A DNA stretch of 64,000 nucleotides, from assembly GCA_028280225.1 (NCBI GenBank), contig JANQMF010000026.1:51210-115209 (forward strand). Reading direction: 5' to 3'. Shown piece by piece: positions 26,550-35,502 of the stretch (position 1 is the stretch's first letter; each line of letters opens with the position of its first letter). A model generated the notes under the pieces. It saw nothing but the letters and a program-made list of their open reading frames with translations. It was not told where the DNA came from and did not search any database. The position numbers were made by a program, and so were the translations under genes. The DNA is from Pseudomonadales bacterium (GTDB taxonomy: Bacteria; Pseudomonadota; Gammaproteobacteria; Pseudomonadales; Azotimanducaceae).

Positions 26550-26891
26550 TTAGTCTTTAGCTTCTGCCTCGTGTTTAGGGCCAATCTCCTCAAATACCCA
26601 GATACGCCCGGTCTGCCTGTTGAGGCTGCTGCTTTGCTGTCTTTTGTGGCGGCCCTGGTTCAGATCGTCCAGGACAGCTTCAGCGCTGTCTGCTTCAGCT
26701 TCGTAAACGGCCAGGTACGGCAGCGGGCAATCTTCCCCGGCTTGGGCGGCCAGCTTAAAACGCTGGGCGCTGAGCAGTTGCGTGGTGTCTAACACTTCAC
26801 CCAGGTGAAGATTTTCATAATAGTCGTTGTATTCATCTTCATTGCCTTGCGTGGGTTCGGTAAGAATAAGGACCAGATGTTTTTTGGGCAT
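26550..26891 (-). CDS. EthD-like dimeric alpha/beta-barrel protein
   Basis: A 113-aa protein. 'ILTEPTQGNEDEYNDYYENL' followed by 'HLGEVL' fits the EthD/ABM-type ferredoxin-like fold in which a His near the N-terminus acts in small-molecule binding; the second half 'PYLAVYEAEADSAEAVLDDL' is the matching strand-helix. It is the last gene of the minus-strand group LLM-P450-CoA-transferase, 68 nt after the CoA-transferase, so it probably belongs to that pathway. A short inverted repeat, GAGGCAGA (26539-26546) / TCTGCCTC (26563-26570), spans its stop codon and may end transcription in both directions. Confidence 0.65.
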   Translation of the reverse strand: MPKKHLVLILTEPTQGNEDEYNDYYENLHLGEVLDTTQLLSAQRFKLAAQAGEDCPLPYLAVYEAEADSAEAVLDDLNQGRHKRQQSSSLNRQTGRIWVFEEIGPKHEAEAKD

Positions 26892-26958
26892 GGCTATTCC
26901 CTCGTTCAGGAAAGTTCAGGAAGGTTCAAGAAAGGTCAGGACGGTGGGTTGACTGGAA

Positions 26959-29385
26959 TCAGTTGACCGCACCACTTGCATAGGCATTGGCAATTTCTTC
27001 ATCACTTAAGCCCATAATTTGGCTGAGCACCTCAAAACTGTGCTGGCCCAGGGCCGGTGCGGGTCCCCTGGGTCCGTTTTGGTAACCGCTGATCGTATAT
27101 TGGTGACCCGTATAAGGAATGCGCCCCATCTCCGGGTGCTCAAAGTAGCGGTAAAAGTCCCGGTGGGCATATTGGGGGTCCTGCAACAGGTCACTGCTGC
27201 GCTGCACGATACCGGCAGGTACGTTTGCAGCTTGCAGTGTTTCCATCACCTGCCTGGGGGTGCGTGACCGGGTCCACTGGGCAATGGCTTGATCAATTTC
27301 TTCGTGGGCCGCCTGGCGTTGCTTATTGGTGCTCAGCCCGGGGTCCTGGGCCAGATTGTCCAACCCCATGGTTTGACACAACGTCTGCCACTGCTCATCT
27401 GTGTCAATTGCAATGGCGCACCAGTGATCCGGGGTGGCATCGTTACCGTCCCGGGGCGCTGCACAAGGGTAACAACCCTGGGGCGCGGCGTACCGGTCTC
27501 GATTGCCCATTCGAGTGTATTGGGTACCTTGTGCTTGCAGGTCCATGAGCTCCGGGCTTAAAAAGTGCAGGGCGGCTTCAATTTGTGCAAGGTCGATAAA
27601 ACACCCTTCGCCGGTGCGCCGGCGGTGGTCCAGGGCCGCACCCAACAAGGTAGAGACAAAACGCGGCGCAATGGTATCGGTGTAGGCGACCCACGGGCCG
27701 CTGGGTTCCGCGTCGGGCCAGCCGGTAATTTCGTAAAATCCGGCGATGGCTGCGGCGTGATAGCCGTAGCCGGCCAGGGCCTTGGCGGGACCTGTCTGGC
27801 CCATCAGACAAGTGCTGACCATGATCAGGCCGGGGTTGAGAGCGCTAACCTTTTCGTAAGTCAGCCCCATCCGCTTGATGGCACCGGGGGCAAAACTTTC
27901 GATAAATACATCGCTTGTACTGATCAGTTTGACGGCCAGCTCAATGCCTTCAGCTGATTTCAAGTCAAGGGCTAAGCTTGACTTAGAGGTATTAAAGTCG
28001 CCAAAAAACTGCGAGCGGTCGATACCGGGTTCATTGTCCTTAAACGGGCCGTTGCCGCGCAGCACATCGGGCCGGTTTGCGGATTCAATACGGATCACAT
28101 CCGCGCCGTGATCTGCCAGATACTTGGCCGATATGGGCCCAACCCCAACCCAGCTGAAATCGGCAACCTTGATGCCGGCAAAAGGCAGTTGGTCGCTGTC
28201 CCGCGGACTGTCGGGAGTGGTTGGTTGACTTGTCAGCGCACGGACTTCATGTTCGTGCTGGTTAAGCCCGGGTGCCGGTTGCCGGATGGATAAGGCATCA
28301 CTGGAGAGCTTTGCCCACAACCCCGGTGCTTTTACCTGGTGGTTGGCTAAATCGATGGTATGCCAGTACTCCCTGATCTGCATATGATCCAGGGCTAAAA
28401 GCTCCGGCAGGGTATTTACCGGGGCAATGGTCATATCCTTTTCCAGGCCGAGTTCAAAAAGCTCCTGTTTGCTGTGTTTGGCAAAGTAGCTGCGGCACAG
28501 CTCAGTGCCCTGGGCCAGATTGACGGGTTTAGCGTCGGGTTCCGGAGCATTGAGGTCATAAGCCTCCCAGTCCACATCCAGGTAAGATGCCGGGGCAAGC
28601 CCTGCATCGATCATATGTGGCAGACAGCCGCATATAACCTTTGAATAGGGTAGGGCAATCACGTAGCCGTCAGCAGTTGGGTGTTGTATTTCGGCACGCA
28701 TGCGGGCGGTATTCACGGTGGAGCCTGCGCGTTCGAAGTTAAAGCCCTGGATAGCGTGGGCAGACATGGCATTCAGGGTGGTCCAGGTCATCACTGCCTG
28801 GGCCGAAACGTCGACAAATTGTGCAGCGTTGCTGTGCTGGCGGCGGTGCAGGGCAACCATGGCTCCAGCAGCGGCTTCAGCTCCGGCATGACGCCAGACC
28901 TGGTGCACCGACACCCGCACTGGGGGGCGTCCGACCATACCTTGCAGGGCTACCGGGCCACCCATGGCGGCCACAACCAGGTCATTTGCCGCATAGTCCG
29001 CATAGGGGCCGGTACTGCCAAAGGGTGATATCTGGATGTAGATAATGTGCGGGTTGATGGCCTTAGCTTCAGCAAAATCGATGCCATACACCAGGGCCGG
29101 TGATTGGGGCGCGGAAGTAAACAAAAAGTCGGCGCGCTGAATCAGATCAGCCAAGGTCTGAGTGTCCGCCGCCTTGTCAGGATCAAGGACAATGGAGCGT
29201 TTATTTCGATTGTAGGCTGCAAACTGCAGGCTGTGAGCATTGTCCAGCATGGGTCCGCGTTGTCTGGCGGTGCTGCCGCCGGGGGGCTCAACCCGGATCA
29301 CGTCTGCTCCCATGTCAGCCAGTAACATGGGCCCCAACTCGCCCCGCTCGTCGGTCAGATCCAGTACAATATATGGGCTAAGCAC
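26959..29385 (-). CDS. Double-length CaiB/BaiF (family III) CoA-transferase
   Basis: An 808-aa protein with two family III CoA-transferase units in one chain. Unit 1 (about 1-390) starts 'IVLDLTDERGELGPMLLADM' and has 'GADVIRVEPPGG'. Unit 2 (about 405-808) starts 'IKVADFSWVGVGPISAKYLA', has 'GADVIRIES', 'LALDLKSAEG', 'FIESFAPGAIKRMGL' and the C-terminal 'RTGEGCFIDLAQIEAAL'. Family III enzymes transfer CoA from an acyl-CoA to a carboxylic acid via an Asp acyl anhydride and normally work as interlocked dimers of about 400 aa, so this chain could be an intramolecular dimer. Unit 1 looks less conserved. Start GTG 29385 has a GAGGGGG tract 5 nt upstream. Likely activates an acid in the P450/LLM pathway. 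Confidence 0.88.
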   Translation of the reverse strand: MLSPYIVLDLTDERGELGPMLLADMGADVIRVEPPGGSTARQRGPMLDNAHSLQFAAYNRNKRSIVLDPDKAADTQTLADLIQRADFLFTSAPQSPALVYGIDFAEAKAINPHIIYIQISPFGSTGPYADYAANDLVVAAMGGPVALQGMVGRPPVRVSVHQVWRHAGAEAAAGAMVALHRRQHSNAAQFVDVSAQAVMTWTTLNAMSAHAIQGFNFERAGSTVNTARMRAEIQHPTADGYVIALPYSKVICGCLPHMIDAGLAPASYLDVDWEAYDLNAPEPDAKPVNLAQGTELCRSYFAKHSKQELFELGLEKDMTIAPVNTLPELLALDHMQIREYWHTIDLANHQVKAPGLWAKLSSDALSIRQPAPGLNQHEHEVRALTSQPTTPDSPRDSDQLPFAGIKVADFSWVGVGPISAKYLADHGADVIRIESANRPDVLRGNGPFKDNEPGIDRSQFFGDFNTSKSSLALDLKSAEGIELAVKLISTSDVFIESFAPGAIKRMGLTYEKVSALNPGLIMVSTCLMGQTGPAKALAGYGYHAAAIAGFYEITGWPDAEPSGPWVAYTDTIAPRFVSTLLGAALDHRRRTGEGCFIDLAQIEAALHFLSPELMDLQAQGTQYTRMGNRDRYAAPQGCYPCAAPRDGNDATPDHWCAIAIDTDEQWQTLCQTMGLDNLAQDPGLSTNKQRQAAHEEIDQAIAQWTRSRTPRQVMETLQAANVPAGIVQRSSDLLQDPQYAHRDFYRYFEHPEMGRIPYTGHQYTISGYQNGPRGPAPALGQHSFEVLSQIMGLSDEEIANAYASGAVN

Positions 29386-29580
29386 GAATGCCCCCTCTTT
29401 GCGGGCCGCTTACGGGGGGGTGATCTCCCAACAGCAACAACATAAGTTCTCCCTCAACTTAAGGGCTATCTTATACTAAATTGTGTTGGGTCGACACGGC
29501 CTGTTTGTTGGCTTTTTGTTGATCCTTGCCCGGCCCCGCGCATCCGGCGCGACAGTGTTGGGGTGCGCAGGTTCAAGCCA

Positions 29581-29602
29581 ACCTGGGCGTTGTAGCCCAG
29601 GT
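29581..29602 (-). terminator. Terminator-like hairpin after P450
   Basis: ACCTGGGC (29581-29588) pairs perfectly with GCCCAGGT (29595-29602) around the 6-nt loop GTTGTA, 29 nt downstream of the P450 stop on the minus strand. No T-run follows. It may reduce read-through from the P450 into the CoA-transferase gene or stabilise the mRNA end. Confidence 0.4.
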
Positions 29603-29630
29603 GAGCGTGTTCGGGTTGTTACGTTCAGGC

Positions 29631-30887
29631 CTACTTAGGGTGCAGTATCACCGGCACCTCGGCGATGCCACGAATAAAGTTGTTGGGCAGCCGGGTGACC
29701 TCACCCACCAGTTCAACGTTTTTGAAACGCTTGAGAATTTCTTCCCACAATATTCTTAATTGCAATTCCGCCAGCCGGTTACCCATACAACGGTGAATAC
29801 CAAAGCCAAAGGCGACATGGGAGCGGGCGTTGGGCCGGTCGATAATGAGTTTGTCCGCGTCGGGGAAAATACTTTCATCGCGGTTGCCTGACAGGTACCA
29901 CATAATGACCTTTTCACCGGCCTTAATTTTTTGTCCGCCAAGAATAAAATCCTGTGAGGCGGTACGGCGCATGTGAATCACCGGTGTCTGCCAGCGCACC
30001 ATCTCCGCCACCATGTTGGCAACCAGATTGGGATTTTCTTTGAGTTTGGCGAATTGTTCGGGAAACTTATTCAGGGCAATGACCCCACCGCTGATACTGT
30101 TGCGGGTGGTGTCGTTGCCGCCGACAATCAATAACAACACGTTACCCAGAAATAACATGGGGTCGTTGATCATGTCCTTGGTGTCTTCGCCGTGGGCCAG
30201 CATGGAGATGAGGTCAAACTTGGGTTCTGCGGCGGCACGGTCGTGCCATAGTTGCATGAAGGTACCGGCGCATTCCATCAGGTGGGCCTTGCGGGTTTCC
30301 ATGTCGATCTCGTCGTCCCCGGTAAGCTCGGGCACGGCGGTGGTCAGGTCCGACCAGAAAATCAACTTACTCCGGTCTGCGTACGGGAAGTCGAACAGGG
30401 TGGCCAACATGCGTGCGGTAAGTTCAACGGAGACCTCCTGCACCCAGTTGAACGGCTCCCCGATGGGCAGGTTGTCCAGAATGTCGGCGGCACGTTCGCG
30501 GATCAGCGGCTCGAACTGTTTTAAGTTGGTGGGTGCCACCGAGGGGGCCACGGTCATCCGCTGTTGGGTGTGTTTTGGCGGGTCCATGGAAATAAAGTTT
30601 TCAATCGCCACCTGATTTTCATCGTCTTCCCGGGGATCCGGGATGGCAATACCGCCAATTTCAGACGAAAATACTTCGTGGTTGGTATCCACCTGTTTAA
30701 TCAGGTCGTGTGTAGTGACGGACCAGAATGCACCGTTTGGACTATCCGCCAGATAGTGCACCGGTGCTTCCCGGCGCAGGCGGGCAAAGTAGGGCTGCCA
30801 GCAGTCATCCCGGTATAAACCCGGTTCACTGACGTCAAGCTGGTCCAGGGGGATATTGTCTACATCTACGTTCAGGGCTTCGCTCAT
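29631..30887 (-). CDS. Cytochrome P450
   Basis: A 418-aa soluble bacterial P450. The haem-binding loop is 'FGFGIHRCMGNRLAE' with the thiolate at about C367. The I-helix has 'VGGNDTTRN' (oxygen-activating D-T) and the K-helix E-x-x-R is in 'EMVRW'. It resembles the CYP families that hydroxylate steroids, terpenes or alkyl chains (CYP125/142/CYP108-like); the exact family cannot be given without a search. Electrons must come from a ferredoxin and reductase, and none is adjacent. Start ATG 30887 has GGAGAG 4-5 nt upstream. Transcribed with the LLM enzyme (upstream) and CoA-transferase (downstream). Confidence 0.93.
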   Translation of the reverse strand: MSEALNVDVDNIPLDQLDVSEPGLYRDDCWQPYFARLRREAPVHYLADSPNGAFWSVTTHDLIKQVDTNHEVFSSEIGGIAIPDPREDDENQVAIENFISMDPPKHTQQRMTVAPSVAPTNLKQFEPLIRERAADILDNLPIGEPFNWVQEVSVELTARMLATLFDFPYADRSKLIFWSDLTTAVPELTGDDEIDMETRKAHLMECAGTFMQLWHDRAAAEPKFDLISMLAHGEDTKDMINDPMLFLGNVLLLIVGGNDTTRNSISGGVIALNKFPEQFAKLKENPNLVANMVAEMVRWQTPVIHMRRTASQDFILGGQKIKAGEKVIMWYLSGNRDESIFPDADKLIIDRPNARSHVAFGFGIHRCMGNRLAELQLRILWEEILKRFKNVELVGEVTRLPNNFIRGIAEVPVILHPK

Positions 30888-31016
30888 GATTCTCTCCAAC
30901 ATGCTGTTCGACTGATATCTGCCGTAAGGTATTTACCATCATTACAATGTAAATGGAAATTGTCTCTAAGGCCGTGTTTTATCCATTGTGACCTTTGCGT
31001 TTTTCCCACCGCAGGA

Positions 31017-32279
31017 CTACCCGCCGGAGGACTGTCTTGGCCGGGATGCCGGTACGATATCAATTTCGTCATCCTTAAGCGGGGGCCGGGTTTTGCGTCG
31101 AGCCATGGCGGCTTCAATAAAGGGCGCCAGCCGCTCCGCTTTTTCCGCTTCACGGGCTTCGCGTCCTTTAGCAAAGTCATCCAAAACGTCTCTATTGAAA
31201 CGCTCCAGACTCTCACAGATGTGCTCATGCTTGTTCTTGCCGCCTTGTTGCAAAAAGATCACCTGATCAACCCCGCCATCAGCAAACCCCTGCATGTGTT
31301 GCCTGAATTCGGCAGGGGTGCCAATCCCGGGGGAGCGCGTCATGCTGCGTTCGGGATTAGCCTCACGGCCGCCGTACGCGGTGTCCTTAATATCTTCCCC
31401 GGCGGCCTTGGCCGCCTTGCGCGCCTGGAATTTGTCCCAAAGTTGACTGCGGCCGGGCAGGACATCATCGGTAACCAGGGCGCCAATGGCATATTCAAAA
31501 AAACGGAACCCGTCTTCCCCGCGCCGGGACGCCTCCTCGTGGTCGTCATGCAACGAAAAGGCAGACACCATGGCAATATTGGCATTAACGGTATGGCCAA
31601 GGGGGATACACTCATCAGAGCATATTGTGTCGTAGTAAACCTTACTCCAGGTTTTGGCTTCTTCAGGGTCCAAAAAACTGAAGGCTAAAACCCCCAAGCC
31701 GTTTTGGGCAGCCACTCTGATGGTGTCGCGGTTGGTGCAAGCCATCCACATAGGCGGGTGTGGCTTTTGCACCGGCTTGGGCAGGACATTGCGGCAGGGT
31801 AACGACCAGTCTTCACATTCATAGCCGGGATAGGGTTCCATCACCATCATGTCCGCAATTTCCCGGGCGGCCTCCAGGGACATCTGGCGTTTACGTTTGG
31901 CGGGGATGCCAAAACCGCCCAGTTCCAGGCGGGTTGCCCCTTCACCAATGCCAAACTGCGCACGCCCATGGGAGATCAGATCCAACATACCCACCGCTTC
32001 AGCGGTGCGCGCAGGATGGTTGTAGTTGGATATTACCTGCCGGATGCCAAAACCAACGTTGATTTGATTGGTTTTTGCGGCGATGGCGGACAAAAACACC
32101 TCGCTGGCTGAACAGTGGGAATATTCTTCAAGAAAGTGATGTTCCACGGACCAGGCGTAGTCGATACCCAGCCTGTCCCCCAAAACACATTGTTCAATGG
32201 CGTTGTCCACCAGACGTTGTTCGCTGTCTTCTGCCCAGGGTTTTGGCAACTGCAACTCGTATAACATGCCGAAACGCAT
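31017..32279 (-). CDS. LLM class flavin-dependent oxidoreductase
   Basis: A 420-aa luciferase-like monooxygenase with the TIM-barrel fold of LuxA and F420/FMN enzymes: 'AWSVEHHFLEEYSHCSASEV', 'INVGFGIRQVISNYNHPART', 'GRAQFGIGEGATRLELGGFG'. It would use reduced FMN and oxygen for monooxygenation, for example a Baeyer-Villiger-type step or desulfonation. The C-terminus is Arg/Lys-rich and proline-rich, probably disordered. A strong ribosome site GGGAGGTG lies before ATG 32279. First gene of the minus-strand set with the P450 and the double CoA-transferase. Confidence 0.9.
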   Translation of the reverse strand: MRFGMLYELQLPKPWAEDSEQRLVDNAIEQCVLGDRLGIDYAWSVEHHFLEEYSHCSASEVFLSAIAAKTNQINVGFGIRQVISNYNHPARTAEAVGMLDLISHGRAQFGIGEGATRLELGGFGIPAKRKRQMSLEAAREIADMMVMEPYPGYECEDWSLPCRNVLPKPVQKPHPPMWMACTNRDTIRVAAQNGLGVLAFSFLDPEEAKTWSKVYYDTICSDECIPLGHTVNANIAMVSAFSLHDDHEEASRRGEDGFRFFEYAIGALVTDDVLPGRSQLWDKFQARKAAKAAGEDIKDTAYGGREANPERSMTRSPGIGTPAEFRQHMQGFADGGVDQVIFLQQGGKNKHEHICESLERFNRDVLDDFAKGREAREAEKAERLAPFIEAAMARRKTRPPLKDDEIDIVPASRPRQSSGG

Positions 32280-32383
32280 CTCTTCACCTCCCGTTTGTTA
32301 ACTGACACTATGCGTGGAAATGTTTAAAACGTACCAGATAGTATGGGACTGGGCCCAATGAGTCTAATACGTGAAAACCCGGA

Positions 32384-33517
32384 TCAGGGGGGTTGGGTGA
32401 GGCTGGCCAGAAAGCTGATCAGCGCGTCTTGCTCCGCGGGGCTTAAGTTTAAGGGGATGATTTCGCTGTGTCCCATCGGGCTGGGGGCAGCCACAACATA
32501 GTGTTGGACTACCTCGGCCAGGGTAGCAAAGCGCCCGTCATGCATATACGGCGGGGTTGCCGCCACATTGCGTAAACCGGGGACCTTAAAGGCACCGCGC
32601 AGCTCAGAGCCTTGGGTTTTTGCAAAGTTTACCGCACAGGAATCCGGCTCAGCATCACTGTGCGGGCTCAAACAATTAAAGGGATTCGACAATACCTCCC
32701 GTACCCCGGCCCAACGACCCGGGTCATCCGGGTCGCCGTGCAGACTGTTGCCGGTGCCGATGTTATGAAAAGCCTGATTGGTGAACAGGGGTCCATTGTG
32801 ACAAGTGACACATTGCCCCTTGCCGATAAATAGCTGTAAACCGAGAATCTGCTGTGGGCCGAAGTCCGGCGGGGTAGCGGTTTTCCCCGGTGATTGGGTA
32901 ATGTGCCTGGCGTACCGGTCAAAGGCAGCGGCTTGGGGCATCAGCGTGGATTCAAAAGCGGCGATGGCCTTACCCACATTGGCAAATACCTGATCAACAT
33001 CCTTATCCGTCGGTTCAGCGGCAAATACCGCTTGATATTGGCGAAGAAAGCCGGGGTCGGATGCAATCAGGTTGACGACCTCCCTGCGGGACAAGCCATG
33101 TTCATTCGGATGCTCCAGGGGAGTAAGGGCCTGGGACCATAAACTGTCCCGCCGGCCGTCCCAGTAGTACCAGCGATTGTAAGCAACCCCTAACAGACCC
33201 GGTGTGTGCCGTTGAGTGGGGCCGATGCCCCGGGAGCGGGGTGTGGTGTCCGCAAAAAAGTTTTCCGGGTGGTGACAGGTGGCGCAGGCCACCTTGCCAT
33301 TGGCGCTCAGCCGCGTGTCGTTGAACAGAGCTTGTCCAAAGGCAATGGCATTGGCGTCACCGACAACCCGGTTTGAAGGGTCCGCAGGCAGTTGGGGCAG
33401 GGCATCCAGGTTGAGGGAGGCAATTACCGCTGATTCATGGGGAGCCCAGACAGGCGGTTTGCCGCACGATACCACGGTAAGCAGTAAACATAGCCAGGTG
33501 GCGGTGGGTTTTATCAC
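32384..33517 (-). CDS. Dihaem cytochrome c peroxidase / MauG-like lipoprotein
   Basis: A 377-aa exported protein with two c-type haem sites: C-x-x-C-H as CATCH ('VACATCHHPENF') and CVTCH ('GQCVTCHNGPLF'), in the order and spacing of bacterial dihaem peroxidases and MauG. The N-terminus ends in a lipobox-like 'LLTVVSC', so it is probably anchored to a membrane by lipid. It either reduces peroxide or, like MauG/MbnH, oxidises residues of a partner protein. The operon partner at 33514-34089, with an overlapping start/stop (4 nt, ATGA), is the obvious candidate. Last gene of a three-gene operon. Confidence 0.9.
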   Translation of the reverse strand: MIKPTATWLCLLLTVVSCGKPPVWAPHESAVIASLNLDALPQLPADPSNRVVGDANAIAFGQALFNDTRLSANGKVACATCHHPENFFADTTPRSRGIGPTQRHTPGLLGVAYNRWYYWDGRRDSLWSQALTPLEHPNEHGLSRREVVNLIASDPGFLRQYQAVFAAEPTDKDVDQVFANVGKAIAAFESTLMPQAAAFDRYARHITQSPGKTATPPDFGPQQILGLQLFIGKGQCVTCHNGPLFTNQAFHNIGTGNSLHGDPDDPGRWAGVREVLSNPFNCLSPHSDAEPDSCAVNFAKTQGSELRGAFKVPGLRNVAATPPYMHDGRFATLAEVVQHYVVAAPSPMGHSEIIPLNLSPAEQDALISFLASLTQPP

Positions 33518-34089
33518 GGTGATATAAAAAAGTTGAAGGTCAGCACGTCAAATGCCTCCGGTGTCTGCACCCCCACCGCAAGCTGCCACCATCCGGCCAT
33601 GGTGAAGCGCAGTCCCCGGATAGTGTACTGCGCGGAAATCGTGTCTCCTGTCTTGTTAAGGATGGCCTTGGGTTGGGTTGGCAGTCCGTGGGCGTGCAGG
33701 GGCATCCCGCCGGCTAATGTAATTTGCCGAATTTTCACCGGCTGCTGATCCACTCTGGTCAATTTCAGGTTGAATGTCACGGGTGGCCCCATAGAAGCCT
33801 CGTTGGGCGACGGGCTCAGCTCACCTAGATAGTGCTGTGCTGCGGAAGTAACCGTGGCTGCGGCTGTGATATGCACCGGTAGATCCCGGGCATCCAAGGC
33901 GATCCCGGCCGCCAGCAGTTGTTCTGTCTGGTTGGCCCACAGACGCTGCAGGCCACCAAGTTCCGGATCAAAGTCGTGTGGGCTGCCGTAGGCAATCCGG
34001 CCATCCTGGCTGGCTGGATTTTCGCCACAGCCGGACAGGGCCGACACCAGTATGAAACCGGCAGCCATCCTTTGAGATTTACTGAACAT
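33514..34089 (-). CDS. Lipoprotein with YtkA/FixH-like domain
   Basis: A 191-aa lipoprotein: signal peptide ending in the lipobox 'LSGC'. The C-terminal half has 'AGGMPLHAHGLPTQP' and 'GLRFTMAGWWQLAVGV', a His/Met-bearing beta-sandwich pattern like YtkA/FixH domains and periplasmic copper-binding proteins. Metal binding (H-x-H with Met) is inferred. The overlapping stop/start with the dihaem gene implies translational coupling and a joint role; the conserved Trp pair in 'GWW' could be a modification target of a MauG-type enzyme, which is speculation. ATG 34089 is chosen (GGAGG upstream); it overlaps the preceding gene by 11 nt. Confidence 0.72.
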   Translation of the reverse strand: MFSKSQRMAAGFILVSALSGCGENPASQDGRIAYGSPHDFDPELGGLQRLWANQTEQLLAAGIALDARDLPVHITAAATVTSAAQHYLGELSPSPNEASMGPPVTFNLKLTRVDQQPVKIRQITLAGGMPLHAHGLPTQPKAILNKTGDTISAQYTIRGLRFTMAGWWQLAVGVQTPEAFDVLTFNFFISP

Positions 34090-35062
34090 ATTCTGCCACG
34101 CCTCCAAAGTAAGGGCCTTCGTAGAGAGTTCTGGCCCCGTCCCGGCTTAACAGACGAACACCCAGAGACGAGGTATAGGTGAGCACACCCGAGGCGGAAC
34201 GGGTGGCGTTTGAAATAATTTCGGTATCTGCGGTGACCGGTTGCAAACCTTCTCCGGTGACGCTGATTTTCCACCACACCCCGGGACGATTGATGTGTGC
34301 CTGAGCGGAGGAGATACCCAGCCACTCAAGCCAACCTGTTTGAGGCGCGGCCGGACCAAAAAAGTAGATCCATTGGTTGTCCGGGGAAAACAGAGGTGCA
34401 TCAACATCATCAAACAGACCAATCTCGATGAGCGGGCTGACGGCACCACTGGATGGCTCCAGCACACTTAAACCCCGGGCCAGGGTTTGTGGGTCAACGG
34501 CAACAAAGGCGAGCTTTTCCCCATTCGGGGAGGGGGCTGGCCAGATGGCGTTGTCCAGCACCTTGTTGTGGGTCATGGTTGCAAGATCGGTGACGTTCAG
34601 AGACACGGAGCCGGTATTGTTCAAGGTGGAAAGTTGGCCGGCGCGAACCCAATAAAGCTGTTTGCTGTCCGGCGAAAAGACCGGGTCCAGCAAGACTTCG
34701 TTGCGGTTTGCGGGAATCATAATGCTGGGGGTGGCCACCCCGGCCGGATTTGAGGGCTCCACCGGAATTCGATACAGGCTGGTTTGTAACACCGGGCTTG
34801 CCCCCGGGACGGGTGGTGGGTTGTAAGCAAAAACGCATTCCCCGCGCGCCTTTGAGTAGGCGATCTGCAGCAGGTGGCCCAGGGGTTGTGCGGCAAAAAT
34901 GGCAGACCGGCGCTCGGCCTGGAGCAGGTAGATACCATGATCCGGGTGTGGGCGGCGGTCCACAACCAAAACCTCCGGCTCGACCGGGCTGCAGGCGTTC
35001 AAGATCAGGGTTGTCAGGAGTGCCAACAGATTTAGGGTGAGATTTGGCTTGGCAGTGGTCAA
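34079..35062 (-). CDS. Beta-propeller lipoprotein (PD40/TolB-like repeats)
   Basis: A 327-aa exported protein. The signal peptide ends with the lipobox 'LILNAC'. The mature part has several TolB/PD40-type blades: 'LDPVFSPDSKQLYWV', 'WPAPSPNGEKLAFVAV', 'APLFSPDNQWIYFFG'. No enzymatic motif is recognised; such propellers usually bind partners or ligands. First gene of the operon with the YtkA-like lipoprotein and the dihaem cytochrome, so it may scaffold that extracytoplasmic redox system. ATG 35062 is near a suitable hydrophobic signal; no alternative start is better. Confidence 0.75.
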   Translation of the reverse strand: MTTAKPNLTLNLLALLTTLILNACSPVEPEVLVVDRRPHPDHGIYLLQAERRSAIFAAQPLGHLLQIAYSKARGECVFAYNPPPVPGASPVLQTSLYRIPVEPSNPAGVATPSIMIPANRNEVLLDPVFSPDSKQLYWVRAGQLSTLNNTGSVSLNVTDLATMTHNKVLDNAIWPAPSPNGEKLAFVAVDPQTLARGLSVLEPSSGAVSPLIEIGLFDDVDAPLFSPDNQWIYFFGPAAPQTGWLEWLGISSAQAHINRPGVWWKISVTGEGLQPVTADTEIISNATRSASGVLTYTSSLGVRLLSRDGARTLYEGPYFGGVAEYVQ

Positions 35063-35113
35063 TGTTTGGAATCTGCTTTTGGTGGGTGTACTAATCCGAA
35101 GGTACGTGGTGTT

Positions 35114-35473
35114 CTAAGCAGCAGGTTCTAAAGGAATAAACAGACAGGTTCTGGGTTGTTGGTCGACAGCCCGGGAAATATGCCCCTGGCCGGTGGTATC
35201 TTCCGCAAGGAGGATGCTGCCGGGTCCCAGGCGGCGGGTTGTGCCGTCACCCACTTCAATATCCACACTCCCGGTGAGATTGACCACCAGTTGGCGCCGG
35301 GGTGCGTTGTGGAAATCCAGCGCATAGTCTCCCTGTACTTCCCGGAACATCACCGAGGTTGCCGGCCAGGGTTGTGAAATACTGCCGCGTACACCCAGAT
35401 CCTCAAGATCAATGTGCACATCTTCAAAGTGTGAGCGGTTGTCCGCACCGGTATATATTCGAACGATATTCAT
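35114..35473 (-). CDS. Cupin-like protein
   Basis: A 119-aa single-domain beta-barrel. 'HNAPRRQLVVNLTGSVDIEV' and 'LGPGSILLAEDTTGQGHISR' fit the two cupin motifs, with conserved G and H positions, although the first motif has few of the usual His ligands. Metal binding is therefore unsure. Good ribosome site GGGAGG before ATG 35473. It lies 29 nt downstream of the sterol desaturase on the same strand and is probably in its operon. Confidence 0.7.
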   Translation of the reverse strand: MNIVRIYTGADNRSHFEDVHIDLEDLGVRGSISQPWPATSVMFREVQGDYALDFHNAPRRQLVVNLTGSVDIEVGDGTTRRLGPGSILLAEDTTGQGHISRAVDQQPRTCLFIPLEPAA

Positions 35474-35502
35474 AGTGGCCTCCCAGGTACCTGGCTATGT
35501 TA

